Shown here in pieces: positions 1-12,455 of a stretch of 64,000 nucleotides of DNA (position 1 is its first letter; each line of letters opens with the position of its first letter). Source of the stretch: Fasciolopsis buskii (Eukaryota; Platyhelminthes; Trematoda; Plagiorchiida; Fasciolidae); contig LUCM01001680.1 of NCBI GenBank assembly GCA_008360955.1, forward strand, positions 22,477 through 86,476, given 5' to 3'. The notes under the pieces were generated by a model that was not told the origin of the DNA, ran no database searches, and worked only from the letters and a program-made list of their open reading frames with translations. Both the position numbers and the translations under genes were made by a program.

Positions 1-1330
1 TGCTCAGGGGCTCCCCACTCGCACGCTCTTGCCAAAATATATTCAACTTGCCGCCGCTTGCCACTGTCTTTTCCTTGTATCGGTCGAGTGTCACCGTTGT
101 CAGTAACACAATCCTTCAGAGTCGAGTAACTGATGCACATACTGCAACAAAAAGTTAAAAGCAAGAGAAGGCAATACGAGATCCTCGCTAAGACAATCTA
201 TCTTGCAAATCGTGTCCCTCATGATTAAATCACGCAGGGACAAGGTCTTTCGGGCACACCATACTAAGGGAAAAACCAGATAACAAAGAGGCAAAAATGA
301 GTACGAAAGTAAAACCATAACTGTTGAAGAATGGACAAAAAGGAAGACGGGACGAAGAAGCAGGACTGATGGTCAAACCCTCGCGGTAGTTGGCAGCTGC
401 TGTCGCCCCATTAATCGGAGACCAAACAGATTCAACCCTCGGATCGTCCCGAGGGCAGGCTGCAGGGATACATGGTATTCGTTAGTGCATGAATGGTGCA
501 TTTTTGTTTCGTTCGCGCTCGTGTGCCCATGCGCGCACTGAAGGCAGCTATTGAAATATTTCCGCCTTTTCCTCGATCTCATCCATTTTGCCTTCTCAAC
601 CGTTTCTCGTCTTTTCTTTCCTTCATTCCCCGGTTAGGATTTTTCCGTCTGTCTCTGGGTCAAGATCATAACTGCTCCCTAATTGGCTTTTATATCTTCC
701 GAGTATGGTATCTCTCGTACTTTTTCAGATTCCAGTCTGGTACTTTCCCCGTCCATTTTCACTATTTGGTTCTCGTTTTCCCCTATTTTCCCTTGAATTT
801 ATCATATTTATCTGAGAATTTTCTTTCCCTATCGCTCCCCACTCCATTTTGTCTTTTTCCGTTCCTCTTTTCCCTCCTTCGAGAGACAAGTTCCTTTGGT
901 AGCAAATATCTGAGCTCCAGCCACGGTGATTCGTTGATGTTGTTGCCTTGGGACTGGTGTAATCCATGACACCAGATCAGATCTTTCCGGACGAGCACGG
1001 CGCTGCTACTGTCAGTCTAACTCAGTGTCGCTTGCTGTGGGCTGCCGCCGACCATCACTGAGTAGGGGGCCGAAAGCAATAAGTGTGGAAAGTGTTGAGG
1101 CAGATTCCACGGTTCGCGCATTTACCGAGTGAACTACTCTCAGGAACATAACAAAATATGCTTGTGAATAAACAAAAGGAGAAATACCAGTCGATTATTT
1201 GGACACAGGTGCCGTACAGTCACTCCCCAGTGCGATCCATGGCATCGGTTCGTTCCATCGCAGCAAGGAGTGCGACATTGAATTGAACGGTGTCCTCAGT
1301 ATTTCAAATGGCACATCAGGGTACTGCTAA
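1..1330. other. Gene-free stretch, nothing recognised
   Basis: Short open frames occur on both strands but none resembles a known protein. Positions about 560-900 are strongly pyrimidine-rich (C/T) on the plus strand, which alone explains the 158-codon open frame there, rich in Phe, Leu and Ser. It is probably old repeat or intergenic DNA. Confidence 0.4.
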
Positions 1331-1333
1331 GCT

Positions 1334-2290
1334 ATGTATCGGCCTGACAGTCTTTTGAGCGCTCTTTTGCTTGCTCCCGGCACGGTCATCCCCAGTAATG
1401 AGCTCCACGGGCGACGTACTCTGACGGGGGAGGTTTCTTTCCTAGCCTTCAGCCTTGGACGCTGTCGCATAAGCTTCAATGAGTGGCCGCACAACGCCCA
1501 TGCGGCAGCTGGTGTGAACATTTACCTGTTAGGATGTTCGTGCACTGTTAAAATATCTCTCGGGAGTATGATATCCTTTCTTGGCCACCTGTAGTCTGTA
1601 CCAAACATGTTCAAGGCGCGGGGTCCATCGTGATGGGCTAGGTTCACGAGACTATGCATTCAATTTTTTGGCCCTCCCTGAACTCTCTCAATCATATTTT
1701 CGCCCCTCGTCAAGACTGGTAGAAAACCCGGATGCTTACCTTCAGATGATGCCTGACCGGAGTTGAAAATAACTCTAAGAATGAAGCAAGAATAAACGCA
1801 CCCAGAATGTGGTTGAGATGGCTCAGCTTGACAACTGCCTTCCGGGCCAGCACGTTACAAACAGCTATCTGTGATAGGTCACCCGACATGATCCACTCCA
1901 GATCTCTCTCCCGCGCTGTTTTCCCGGTATATTTTTGCCCGAGCGTGTGCCCATTGACATTGTGGCTGACTATGTGTGTCACCTCGCAATTACCTGCAAC
2001 TAATCGAGGCCGTCGGCAACGAGCCATCACTGTAGTCTGCCAAAGCCTGTCTGCAGCGCCTGTACGTCTGGCGTAGTTCCTACTTCTCGGCGGATCTTCA
2101 CGTCACCTGCGTACAGTGGGACCTTGGGTTCCACTTGCAGAGAAAGGCTATTCACGAAAACGGTGAATAGTCATAGGTCTAGTGTAGACTTCTGTGGTAC
2201 CCCGCATGGGGCGTCCAAGTTATTGGAAAGAGATCCGTTCACCTGGATCTGGAAGTTCTGAGTGCGCAGACAGTGCGAAGCAAATGTACT
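1334..2290 (-). pseudogene. CR1-like LINE reverse transcriptase, 3' half (relic)
   Basis: Read on the minus strand across several frames, this is the palm-to-C-terminal part of a LINE reverse transcriptase, which copies element RNA at a nicked chromosomal target. The GVPQG box is seen as CGVPQK at about 2,189-2,206. The catalytic YADD is degraded to YAGD near 2,097-2,116. The thumb follows as IMSGDLSQ and ARKAVVKLSHLN within 1,710-2,030. The usual C-terminal block (basic stretch, V-x-x-W-x-S-L, then a K-R-x-L tail) is visible at 1,340-1,500. Frame changes and stops separate these blocks and the catalytic site is altered, so this is a dead copy. I recognise the family level only. Confidence 0.7.
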
Positions 2291-3059
2291 AGGGGTTTCA
2301 TTTAAAATAATACACGGCAGCCGCTTTGGCAGTCGGAGATGTCCCACCCAGCCAAGTGCACTGGGTAAGTTTTATGAGATTATATGCAACTGAACCTCTC
2401 TGGCCCTGTCCAGTGAAGTTCTTTTGGCAATATATGTCCTCCAAACCCATCCTCTGCGTCGTGCAAGTGGTGGTCTTCAAGAAATATATGCAATTTAGTT
2501 CAGTTCCACAGTTCTATGGCGAACCCAACGGTTAGTGGAGCATTCAGACTTCCCTTGATGGCATGCGCAAAATTTAGCGTCGACCACCACCAGATGTTTT
2601 TCAATTTCAATGTGGTTTGTTGTACAGGTTCTGCACCCACAAAAGTATAAAATAAATAGGCCGACGTTTTCACCCTGAGGGCAAGTAAAAATTTGTTGCT
2701 TATGGTTTCTGCTATTTCGTGGTATCATACCGACAGCTGTTTTCTCCACTCGGCCTGATAATCGCTCTTCCTGTACTCCAGCTCTCTGCTAACGACAGTA
2801 TCTGGTACTTTCATTACGTTCACGACTCCGTACATATACTTCTGATGATACCTAGCCTCAAGTTCCGGCCACTTTTGCTAAAAGTTTGCTTAAGCTTTTC
2901 ACATAGAGCTGAACTTTCAGGGCGTTTACCCATCGCCATGCATTCCATCCTTGGTAGCTTGGTTGAACATATAGCTATGGTCCACCTATTTAACCCCCGG
3001 TATCTTGAAAGTTTTGCCCAAGCTGCTCTTGAATCTACTCCATTCTATTGAATGCATGG
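2291..3059. other. Gene-free stretch between two LINE relics
   Basis: No coding similarity is visible on either strand. The open frames of 60-110 codons here look fortuitous. It may be decayed LINE 3' untranslated sequence from the copy that begins at 3,060. Confidence 0.35.
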
Positions 3060-3640
3060 TTGGATCGTTCAGACTTCTAGCATCCCACTTGCCCATCTCT
3101 ATTTCAACCATTTAGGTAGCTAATCCTTCGAAAACCTAAAGGCACTCCACATTCTTTTAAAGGTCGTCACCCACTTCTGCATGCCACACTCCAAACTTAG
3201 TCTGACCATCGCCTTGTACAGAGGAGAAAACACTTCTGGCTCATTATAGAATAAAACAGAACGTAACCTGAAAAGCTCACCGCTTGCTTTTCGGGCAGCA
3301 GCTCTTCACTTTCCAGCCTACATTTGGTCCGCAGTCCTGACTACTCCCAGGTCCATAGTCCCTTGGAAAGCGCCAATTGAAATCTTCCCAATCCCGCCCC
3401 TTACAGTTAACCCTTCTGAGGCATTGGTTAAAAAAGACACATTATTTTGGCGGCACACGTTAATCTTCAGCCCCATCTAGCAGTCCCCTCATGTTCCTTT
3501 CCAACCCCTTAAGAATTTTTGCTCGAACGGCCTTCACTTTATCGGCAAAGATGAAGAATGTTAGTTAAAACTGCTGCATGGTTGTTTATATAGAGAATGA
3601 ATAGTAGCGTCTTAATAACCGACCTCCACTCTACCCACTG
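3060..3640 (-). pseudogene. CR1-like LINE reverse transcriptase C-terminal region (relic)
   Basis: The minus strand reads as the end of a LINE reverse transcriptase. A GLKINV-like motif (the post-YADD block) lies near 3,470. It is followed by an ARKASGELFRLRSV stretch near 3,280-3,310 and then LYKAMVRLSLECGMQ near 3,180-3,225, which corresponds to the family pattern LYK-x-x-VRPxLEYG. Several in-frame stops are present. It is a second, separate minus-strand copy beside the one at 1.3-2.3 kb; the same blocks recur at 11.5 kb and 42.6 kb. No intact open frame remains. Confidence 0.6.
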
Positions 3641-3919
3641 AATCAACGTGGCCTCATCTAGAACCCCCAGGAGGTTTGAGGGATAGGTCCCGCTTGATAA
3701 ATCCATGCTAATTTTTACATCAAATTGGACAAATCAACAGGTAATTACTCACATGCTGCCCCGCAAGCCAAATAAAAAACTTGTAGAATATAATTTCAGG
3801 CTTAACAGTTAACCGTTTTCTACGTGCATGTGAAGGCGACTCTTGTAGATAGTTAAAACAAACGCTGAAAAGACTACATATAAGTCATCTTAGCATCGTG
3901 GCAAGATACTAGCTGCCTG

Positions 3920-4279
3920 AAATTCAGCCACTCCGGCTTCCTCGAGTCAAATCAAACCTGCATTTCTCTTTATTCTTTGTCATAGTAATGTCTATTCTAC
4001 TACTACCGTCAAAAATGACGATGTTGGCCCCCGCATCCGCTTCGTGGTAGATACCAATCATTAAAAACGCCGCTGACTTGACTATGGATCCGGGCAAAAT
4101 TCTTCACAGTTGCTTATCCTAAACTGTGGAAAAAAGTCCCAAGTTCCCATCTGTCATGCTCAAATTGGTCTCAGTTTAAAGCCTAGCTTGCAACGTTACT
4201 AGACATTCCGCTCTTAATTACCCCAACACAAGCTAAATTGGAGTAGATACGGTCTACGAACATGGGGTAGAATTCTAGT
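3920..4279 (+). repeat. Left arm of inverted repeat IR1 (LINE 3' end)
   Basis: From about 3,945 to 4,279 this is nearly identical (I count about five substitutions) to the reverse complement of 20,575-20,930. Similarity continues more weakly to about 3,920. The plus-strand translation ends with the LINE C-terminal pattern: AKFFTVAYPKLWKKVPSS, then SQFKA and a stop. Both copies share an in-frame TGA upstream of this block. The recognisable reverse transcriptase that precedes this tail at 20.6-22.1 kb is absent here, so this arm looks 5'-truncated. Confidence 0.8.
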
Positions 4280-5882
4280 TAATGACCTAGTCTTCACTGC
4301 GCTCATCACCTGAGATTCTTGGAAATCGGCTTCATTTTTCGTCGCCCCACTTTCTTTCACGTTCACGCTTCTACTTTTTTTGACCCCTCCTCCTCCCTGT
4401 AGTGGATGTACCCTCGTTACCGTTGATGTAGTTGACCAACCATTGAGCCCCTCCCAAAGTGGGATGACCAAACTTTTAACATACCGTAAAATGGATCAAA
4501 GCTCTCATCACATTCTGTGATTTTAAACACCTTCAGTCGATCTAATCCGCCCTTCTCATGTCATTTTATCCTCGTTACTCACTTGACGGTGCTGAATATG
4601 CCATTCTTGGTGACCCCAAAAACTGCTGCTATAGCTTGGATTTTTTTACCATCGTTTATGTAATAGAAGCAGTATCGTGCAGGTCTGCTGTCTCCGGTCC
4701 AAATACCAGTGCATTTCTCGTTACACATGAGCGTATACGATCCGCACGCTAGGTCAGCCTGACCATTTATTTATGCGTGCCTAAAAAATCCGTATTGCTC
4801 AAAAAATCAGCCACCACTTCTATATTTTGGGTTGCTTTATGCGTTCTAGTACTTTGATTTTCTGAGCCGCCAGTAAGGTTGATCGCTCCTTAGTCCGAAG
4901 CTGGCAGCTAGGCCAGACCGCCGCCCGTTTTTTTCCTTTTCCATTCCGTTCATTCCTGCTTGGGTGTGAACATTCACTTCATCCTCCGGCTACCGCCGTT
5001 TTGGCTCGCCTGCAATTATTCGGTTCCGGAAAAGTGATGTCTTCCTTCTCCTAAACACACCATGTTTGCATTCTCTTTTTCACCTCCTCTGTAAACCAGC
5101 GTTACCGCAATCATGCGGAGCTTAATCTTGTCCGCCGCTTCGGCCGGCGCACATCGGGTGGGTAGCTCGGCCGCGGCAATGTGTGGGTGCAGGTAGGTTG
5201 GCGGATTAAGCCTCCTGTTTTCACTTCTAAATGGTGTCTTTCAGGGTGGGTGGCCAGAACTCGGTCAGCCCTACCCAGGAGCACTGTTGTTCTCATGCAC
5301 CATTTTGTACTGGCTTCCTTTAGCTCCTTTACAAAGTTTTTTTCCAAGATCATACAAAAACGAACTCGCGGGATAAAATTTTACTGGCCTCTGATACCAG
5401 GCGTCGTTCCACATGCATCTCAGCACTCTTCGTGAAGGTTACTAGGGGCCGCCATTTTCCAGGAACCTTTATTCTGGTCCGAGAAATTTGGAAACTGACT
5501 GCCGCTCCTGGCAGCTGTTCCACACGATAGTCCACCAGACATTACCTCATTTGATTCCGGTTTCTCTTCTTTGTTTTCCAACCCAGCCCCCATCAATGAA
5601 GCTAGCTGAAGTTCATGCAATCAAGATTACCAAAAGCGAACCTCATGGATCAGACATAGGACTACGCAGTTTCTATCCCGTGCCGCCGTTTTCCTGGCTC
5701 AAGGGACTGTGCTTCCAAACTTTTTGTGCTTTATGCTCCTTGTACCCGGTTAGTATACTGCTCACCAGACTATGCATTCCGTCATAGACTGCTTCCAAAT
5801 TTCCCGTTTCTTAGTTTGTTGCGTTTTTTCCTGCTACACCTTATCTATTCCACCAAGTTTATTTCGTGTTTATTCCCAGCGT
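4280..5882. other. Gene-free stretch, nothing recognised
   Basis: No protein similarity is visible on either strand. Composition is unremarkable and the open frames are all under 100 codons. It probably holds repeat DNA too old to read. Confidence 0.35.
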
Positions 5883-6065
5883 TCAACAAACGCACCACCT
5901 CGAGGGACTTTTCGGTGACGTTGTCGGCCCATTTTGCTCTGCTGCTTGTAAATGGCGGCCTGAGAGATGACCAACAATGACACCGTGCGGCACTGACGAG
6001 AGGTCCCCGTTGGACTCAGATACCCTGCGTGGAAATACGTTACTATTTATGCTCTTACTGAACAC
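5883..6065 (-). pseudogene. LINE reverse transcriptase fragment around the GVPQG box
   Basis: The minus strand reads FPRRVSESNGDLSSVPHG and then VIVG. This fits the LINE pattern S-E-x-x-D-V-x-S-G-V-P-Q-G-S-V-I-G before the LGPLL motif, with the glycine and glutamine of the box lost. Only about 60 codons are recognisable. It lies downstream, in the minus-strand sense, of the repeat arm at 6,258-6,545. The same order of arm and then reverse transcriptase is seen on the plus strand at 14.9-16.6 kb. Confidence 0.4.
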
Positions 6066-6257
6066 TAATTGAGGTACGTATTAGTAGCTACTGTATCGCT
6101 CCCACACCGTTTGCCAGTGAATGCCTAATTTATGCTGGTTTTCACTATCGTCGCACGTCATGATCCTGTGCCTTGCACGTACGTGGCGCTGTCCAGTAAA
6201 TAAAAAATCAGCATTATTATCTGCGTTCTTGTCGCCAATAAACCATCTGAAAAGATG

Positions 6258-6545
6258 TTTGTCGGTCTTCGGTTTTTCACGCCCAATTTCTCGGAGTTCC
6301 TGCATATATTTTCAAGAAAATTTTCTCGCCTAAGCCGAAACGTGAATGCAGTCAGCAGGTGATCTTCCATGCCCAACGGTGTCCGAAAACCTGAGCTCTA
6401 TACTTCCTTTTTTATCCCGTGTTTTCCCTCACTCGTTGGGATAAGGCCCTATCATCCAGTTATCGTATAAACGTTCATCACCGCGCAATATACGCAGCTC
6501 CTTTTACCCTACCCACGAATTATTGAGGTCCTAAACTAATCATCA
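6258..6545 (-). repeat. Left arm of inverted repeat IR2
   Basis: About 285 bases match the reverse complement of 14,926-15,213 with about eight substitutions and one small length difference near the outer end, roughly 97% identity. In the minus sense it contains a short open stretch beginning MEDHLLTAFTFR, unlike any protein I know. Flanking sequences differ outside these limits, so the ends are sharp. Confidence 0.85.
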
Positions 6546-6585
6546 GTTTAAGGTAAATAAGAGCAACCTGTCAGCAATAACAGAC

Positions 6586-8370
6586 TTGGTTGCACCTCTC
6601 CATAAAATGAAGCGAGGGGGGCTACCACCACGGTGGAAGAGTAAGAGCAAGGGAGCGAGAAAGCGGAAACAGGGGGCTCTCATGAGGTATAAGAACACAC
6701 ATGGCTACCAAGGTTATCTGGGCTACTTAGCGGGGAGAGGGATAATGCCCCATATCCAACGACAGTGCCGAACTGCCTACTAGTAGCGAGTCACTAATGA
6801 TGACCCCAAAGCCCATTACGACTACATGCAGTCTAAGACTGCCGTATATGGTGCAAAAAACAACCAGGGGATTAGATCGGCCGACAGTCAGGAGAAAGCC
6901 GATTGTTTCTGGGAAATTTTCCGGGCAGTATGCAAGCGGGATCAAGGGACACTGGGACAAACACTAGGTCCCTTTGCGCTTTTGGGGGGATGTCGGAAGG
7001 AGCGATCTCGGAGAAAGAAGTGCGGGACATGCTTCAAAAAATGGACACGTCGAAAGCGGCGGGGTGTGATGGAATCAACTCAGCGGTAGTAAAGCCGCTG
7101 GCGGAGGTACTGGTGAAACCTTGCGCCCAGATCTTTAATGCATTGCTGAAAGAAGGGTGGCCCCCTGCAGATTGGTCGACGTCGACAGTAATACCTATGG
7201 ATAAAGGCGGGACAGAGACAACTGTAACAGCTATAGACCGGTTAGCCTGATAGCCTTTGTGCTGGAAAATAGAAGGGGTCCTCCGCGATGGGATAGTCAA
7301 TCACTTGGAAGCCAACAAGTTAATGGTGGTACAACAGCACGGATTTTGCTACAAACATTTCTGTCCGACCAAATTGACAAGCTTCCTGGAAGAAGTAACA
7401 AACAGAATTGACAAGGGCGGAAGAGTTGACGTTTGCTATCTGGACTACAAGCCTTTGATTCCGTGAATCAAAGGCTTCTTGGCCAGAAAGTAAATGCTTT
7501 TGGAGTGGATAGTAAGGGGAATAACTGAATAGCACAAAGTGTGAAGGTTAAATCTTCCAGGATGAGCGTCGACGGGTGCCTATCGGACAGAGGATTGCTA
7601 TAGAACGGGATGCCTCTGTGTTCTGCCTTAGGGCCACTGCTCTTCTTTATATGTACCAACGACATAGCTAGTGGGTTAGAAAATCCGTGCCTCATGTTTG
7701 CTGACCACGTCAAACTATTGGGGAGAGCAAACAGTGAGGCTATCTGGGGAAATCTGGATAAAGTTTACTAGTGATCGGTAAGCTGGGACCTTCCGCTGGA
7801 CATGAACAAATATCAGCGGCTCTTGAAAGGAGAAGCAATTCCCCTTGCCACATGGGTCCACTTGGGCATCAGGTCGCGATGAAACAAACCCAGTAGGCAA
7901 GACACCTCGTGAGCGAGGATTTCGTACCTAGTCTGCAGTGTCAGAAGGCGGCCAAGAAGACGTTTTGCCCTACGCCAACCTAGGTAGACCGTAGGATCCA
8001 GGGGGCCTAACGTTCTCCTGCCGCTGTTCAAGGCATTGGCCTGACTGCACTTAAAATACTGTGTCCAGGCATGGAGGCCGTATTTGGTGAGACAGTAAAA
8101 TGCTGGAACAGGTTCAGCATGCGTTTACACGGTGGTCTGGGCATTGAGGCGCATGGGATACGGGCAAAGGCTGAGGGCGTTCGGCTTGTGCTCCCTGGAA
8201 AGACGTAGGGAAAAAGGCGAGTGTACACAGGCCTTCATGATCATTAAGGGTCTGGTCGAGATTTGGAGTCATCCCCACGGCAAGAACATGAACGTTCCCT
8301 TTCACGCAAAACGGCACCTTAACCATTCACTTGTACAAAACGAATATCCTTTTCATTTTATTTTTAATTT
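6586..8370 (+). pseudogene. CR1-like LINE reverse transcriptase copy (relic)
   Basis: The plus strand carries reverse transcriptase blocks in order. ISEKEVRDMLQKMDTSKAAG and CDGINSAVVKPLAE (fingers) lie at about 7,005-7,110, and STVIPMDKGG at about 7,185-7,215. LEANKLMVVQQHGF lies at about 7,305-7,350 and CYLDYK (motif A) at about 7,433-7,450, where a frameshift interrupts the following KAFDSVN. The tail YGQRLRAFGLCSLERRR lies at about 8,158-8,208. The GVPQG region near 7,600-7,640 is recognisable but broken. It meets the minus-strand copy at 8.4 kb tail to tail. The same subfamily recurs at 37-47 kb. Confidence 0.75.
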
Positions 8371-8399
8371 TCCTGGGCATTTTTAGAGGGCGAACAATG

Positions 8400-10520
8400 G
8401 TGGCCTTGGATGAGAAAGACCCGAAAACTTTTTCTGCTGTAATTTGAAAGTCTTTCAGCTTTCGGATGAAACAACAGATGGGAGAAAACTGTTCCAAAGA
8501 GAGCTATTTGATGCGTGAAGAGGCATAAAAAACCTATCTGCTATAACCGTGGGAAGCAGATTAAACAAATGCCCACTTATTCTTTGAGATTTTATTGGCT
8601 GCAACGTAGCACTGTTCAGGCTCTGAGAATGCGGACTACAATAAAGAGTCGAAACGTGTTTTACTGCCGTTCTTTGTAAGCTCTCAAGTACATTTCCAGC
8701 CCCAACTGTAAAACCTAGCCATCGCGGCCTAATAAACGACAAACAGATGTGCCCAGATTATATGAAATCGTCTACAGGGATAGATGGAAGATTATCTGAC
8801 CACGTTAGGGGCGCGAAATGTAGACTTGGTTCCTGCGTCAGTGATAGGAAAAAGAGAACGACTTTTTAAACAAGTCAACTGAAATTTTATTTTGTTGAAC
8901 TTTTTAATCTAGATGTTTCCCGCGTTCCGAAACTGTTGAACCGGGGCATTGTCAAACGCCATGCTCACATACCTTGTCGCTGCTGACCGGCGTAGTCCAG
9001 GCGGCGGACTAAATTCCCGTCTGGACCACTGCTGACCGCAATGCTGCGGGTTCCATGCCCCGGATGTTGACATCATGGACTGGCATGATGTTACCGGGGA
9101 CGTCGCAAGGAAGGTTGTTTATGTATAAGAGAAGCATGAGAAGACCAAGCACTGCTCCTTGGGGGACTCCGTTTAGTACTGTTGAGTGATCGGAAAGTGG
9201 GATCTCCCTCTGATATTGAAGGATCAGCCTGTAAAACAAACTGCAAATGAGAGTTAAAAATCAACCAGAAATGCCCAAGGCTCCAGTTTATATAGTTCAT
9301 ATAGTAAATGAGAATGCGGGACCTAGTCGAACGCTTCTTCAAAGTCAATGGAGATGGCTTTTGGGACCATCCCACAATCGAATGCTTGCGTCATACTTTC
9401 TTTAAGACTCAGGTTGTTTGTTAAATAAGACCTGACGGGAAGAAAGCCCTGTTGATTTGCAGAGAGGAGACTGTTTCCCAGTAGGTTTAACCAAATGGCA
9501 CATTTCTTCATGCGCTCAGGGATTTTACTGCGGATACTGATCAGAATAATGGGCCTGCAGCTAGCTGGATAGTGTTGATCCACTTTTGTGAAGATTGAAC
9601 TTAAAATATCGTTCTTCCAGTATATGGAGAAAATAGTACATTGTTAGCATTCCTGGAAGAGAGTGGCATAAGGTCCTGTCAGTTCGGCCTGCGTTTCCCT
9701 AAGAATAAGGGCGGATTCCATGGTGCTCTACTAAACCAAAACAGCCGAGTTCCAGAAGTAGGCTCCCTACTACTCGTGTGGGAATATTTACTCCTTTCGG
9801 TCTTGTACCAACCGGCAACGTTGGCAATTGGGGTGTGAAGCAGCTTGGGGCTCAGGGAATATTGACTGTTAGTGGGACTTAAGGATATTCACTTAGTGAG
9901 GAGACGTCACTGAGGTCCCTTCACTAAAAGCGGTGTAGAGGTTGTTGCATATATCATCTTTGTCCCTCAAATGAACGTGTAGAGGGCGGTGAATGCAGGG
10001 AGCCAGCGATCACCTTTTCCCAAGAGTGGCAGAATCACTGAACTATCCACGCCGCCTTCATGTCTTGTGATATCTCAGTTTTGGAGCGATGGGCTGCCCC
10101 CAAAAACGTCTAGTATCATATTGGACACGTTAGAACAGGGCCTATTGGTAGGGCTTTAGTAGAAACGATTCCTCGGCCTGGTGCTTGGTTTCGCTTATTG
10201 CATTCCGGTCATTGCCCCGGGCGATTAAAATCTTCAACTGCACTAATGGAGTTTGCTCCCGCCACTAGGTCTCCCGGCGATGTAGTAAATCGGTAGCAGT
10301 CTCCTCCTGGGTCTGCTGCACTGCACATACCCACCACTGTTTTTCTACGACTGTCTATTCTTACAGTGGCTGCTTATTATCTGCCTTCAATGGTATCCAC
10401 TTGAGGTAGCACTGCTTTCCAAAATCAGTCCTGTACCGCCTGCCAAGTTGACTTCATTAATCTGGTTGCTGACGCTACAGAAAACGGCAACGAGCTCGTC
10501 ATTGTTTTTCTTGCATGACG
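8400..10520 (-). pseudogene. CR1-like LINE with EEP endonuclease and reverse transcriptase (relic)
   Basis: Reading leftward, the EEP endonuclease shows ISAVEDFNRPG near 10,205-10,240, where the family has GDFN-x-P, and NVSNMILDVFG near 10,100-10,130. Reverse transcriptase follows. CRPIILISIRSKIPERM and NQQGFLPVRSYLTNNLSL lie at 9,400-9,560. Motif A is degraded to SIDFEEAFD near 9,323-9,350. GVPQGAVLG is intact at 9,156-9,170 and LLLYINNLP follows. The catalytic FADD is replaced by VHDV. The C-terminal block LESLQRTAVKHVS ends near 8,455-8,690. Stops and frameshifts make it inactive, but it keeps more of the domain order than most copies here. Confidence 0.75.
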
Positions 10521-11425
10521 GAGGCGCTCAGTCGCGTTTCTTGTGCACATTTACGGTTTCGCTTCATGCACGGTTCGTTTCCTGCTTGTCAAACTGCTTT
10601 CAGTTATTCTTCGACACTGACCACTGATCAAGTTGGGCTCCGGTCACTATTGGTGCAGGGCAAGGCCGTATTCCAGGCTCACCGGGTTTCTCACTTACAA
10701 TAAAGTGTATGTCACGGTGACTCTTCGTTTTCATTAGTGACAAAAAATTGCATGCGATTTTCCGTACATAGCTAGACCAACCTATGTTGGCAATATAATA
10801 CTGGCAACAACCTATTTCCCGGACGGAACGAAAACACATATTGTCCACGCGATCGTAATCTGAGGTAACGACAGTGGCGAGTGATAGATAAAAAAGAAAC
10901 TCCCGTTTAAGAGATGTGGGACAATGAGCCGATAATTGGTATACTAACTGAAGCACATTTGGTTTAAAGAGCCACGAAGGTATCAAATCATCGCACGGGA
11001 GCTTTTGGTCGATTAGGACCTCTAGTCGTACCGGTTAGTTAGTTTTGTGCATATTTCATGGGCTGCCTTATGAGAGCAGCAGACTGGGATGGTGCTTTGA
11101 AGGCCTAAGTATGTTTCCCCAAGTGGAATGATTCCTGACCAGTGGAGACAAAAGCGAACTGGATATGACAGAATGGGTAATGTATGGTAAGAAACAACAA
11201 GAAATAAGAAGGAACTTTGAAAGCACTGAGCATCGGAACGAGGAATATGGCAACCAGTATATTGAAGAAATACTCACAGCTTGGGAAGATTAGTAGTCTA
11301 AAGTTGGGGCGCGCAGCTGGTTGCGGAAAAACGAATACTGAGTCACTGGATACGAGTCGTGCATCTGCTTAACGGTATTGCAGTCGTAAGAGGTTTCATT
11401 GCAACGTTGGTTTCGTCAACTTCAA
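10521..11425. other. Gene-free stretch, nothing recognised
   Basis: Two minus-strand open frames (128 codons ending at 10,600 and 69 codons ending at 11,068) resemble nothing I recognise. The first may be part of the 5' region of the minus-strand LINE whose endonuclease begins near 10.5 kb. That is a guess from position only. Confidence 0.3.
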
Positions 11426-12455
11426 ATGTGTTGGAGGAAGATTGGGAGAGATGAACTCTCCGTGAGATACCACCACTATGTAAGTCTGATTTTTTGCGCA
11501 GCCTAAGACTTTATAAAACACACATTGGATCATTCCTTGAGTATGGCGCTTTGATATACTCCAGCATTTCAAAATCGGATGGGATTTCCATTGGAAGCGT
11601 TCAGAGATGCTCCCCTAGGCACGTGGTAGGTTGGTTGATGAATTTAAATTGCAAGAAACGCTGTTCAGTCCTCACACTTGAGCCACTTTTGCTGCGGTGA
11701 CTGAAGATTAACCTGGACCTCCTGCATAACCTGGTGAATAAGCTTTCCTTCTTCACAGACCCACCTATATTCTCCTCTGCCAGCCCCTACCCTCTTCGTC
11801 ACAAGTCTCTAGCGATCCATGCAGAAATCGCCAAATACTCTTTAAGGTCGGATTTCCTTTTTATTTTTTGTGTCAAGCTTTGGAACAGACTTCCCATTAG
11901 CATTCAATGCAAACAGAACCAATCCAGTTTTAAGGCTGCCGTAAATACTTACCTTAGTGTCACTCTGGCCCTTCAATCGACCAACACCCATATCTCGGAG
12001 GAGCGCGTTTTTTGAGTCAGCCATCGATTTCTAAATACACACGCTGTTACCCTATTTCCAAATAGCCTCTGCTTTCCATAGCGCTCCATCTGAGGGCGCA
12101 AGATAACCTAGTGTACTAGCGTAATATGGACAACACTGAAGTTCAACCCTTCTGATCGCTGGGTAAATGGAATAGACTTAACTATTTTAAGGGGATCTAC
12201 CCTTGGAACACCAGTATGCCAAACGCCTCCCAAATGCCAGAAGTGCAAATATTATGAATGTTTCCTCCGCTTTCCCATTCACTCCCATACTTCTCGGCCC
12301 TTTTATTTATTTATTTACATTTTGTTTGTCACTCACCATAACCCCTCAGCTAGAACACTTTTCAGACTGTCGTTTCTTCCATTTTTCTGTCTAGGTGCTC
12401 CGCGTCCTCGAGAAGTTCACTGTTATTGTTAATGCTAAATAAATAAACAGAAATA
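11426..12455 (+). pseudogene. CR1-like LINE 3' end with TAAA-type tail
   Basis: The plus strand reads LYKTHIGSFLEYGALIYSSI and ISIGSVQRCSPRHVVGW at 11,506-11,635, the LINE pattern LYKT-x-VRPxLEYG followed by the VQRR block. After a frame change, PLRHKSLAIHAEIAKYSLRS and FCVKLWNRLPISI follow at about 11,785-11,910, the C-terminal V-x-LWN-x-LP block, then FKAAVNTYL. About 420 bases later comes an AT-rich tail, TAATGCTAAATAAATAAAC, at about 12,430-12,450, which I take as the element's 3' terminus. It is a 5'-truncated copy, as expected for target-primed reverse transcription. Confidence 0.7.

Noticed and set aside
493..969. 158-codon open frame as a gene
   Set aside because: It is explained by the C/T-rich strand composition (Phe, Leu and Ser runs), with no recognised domain.
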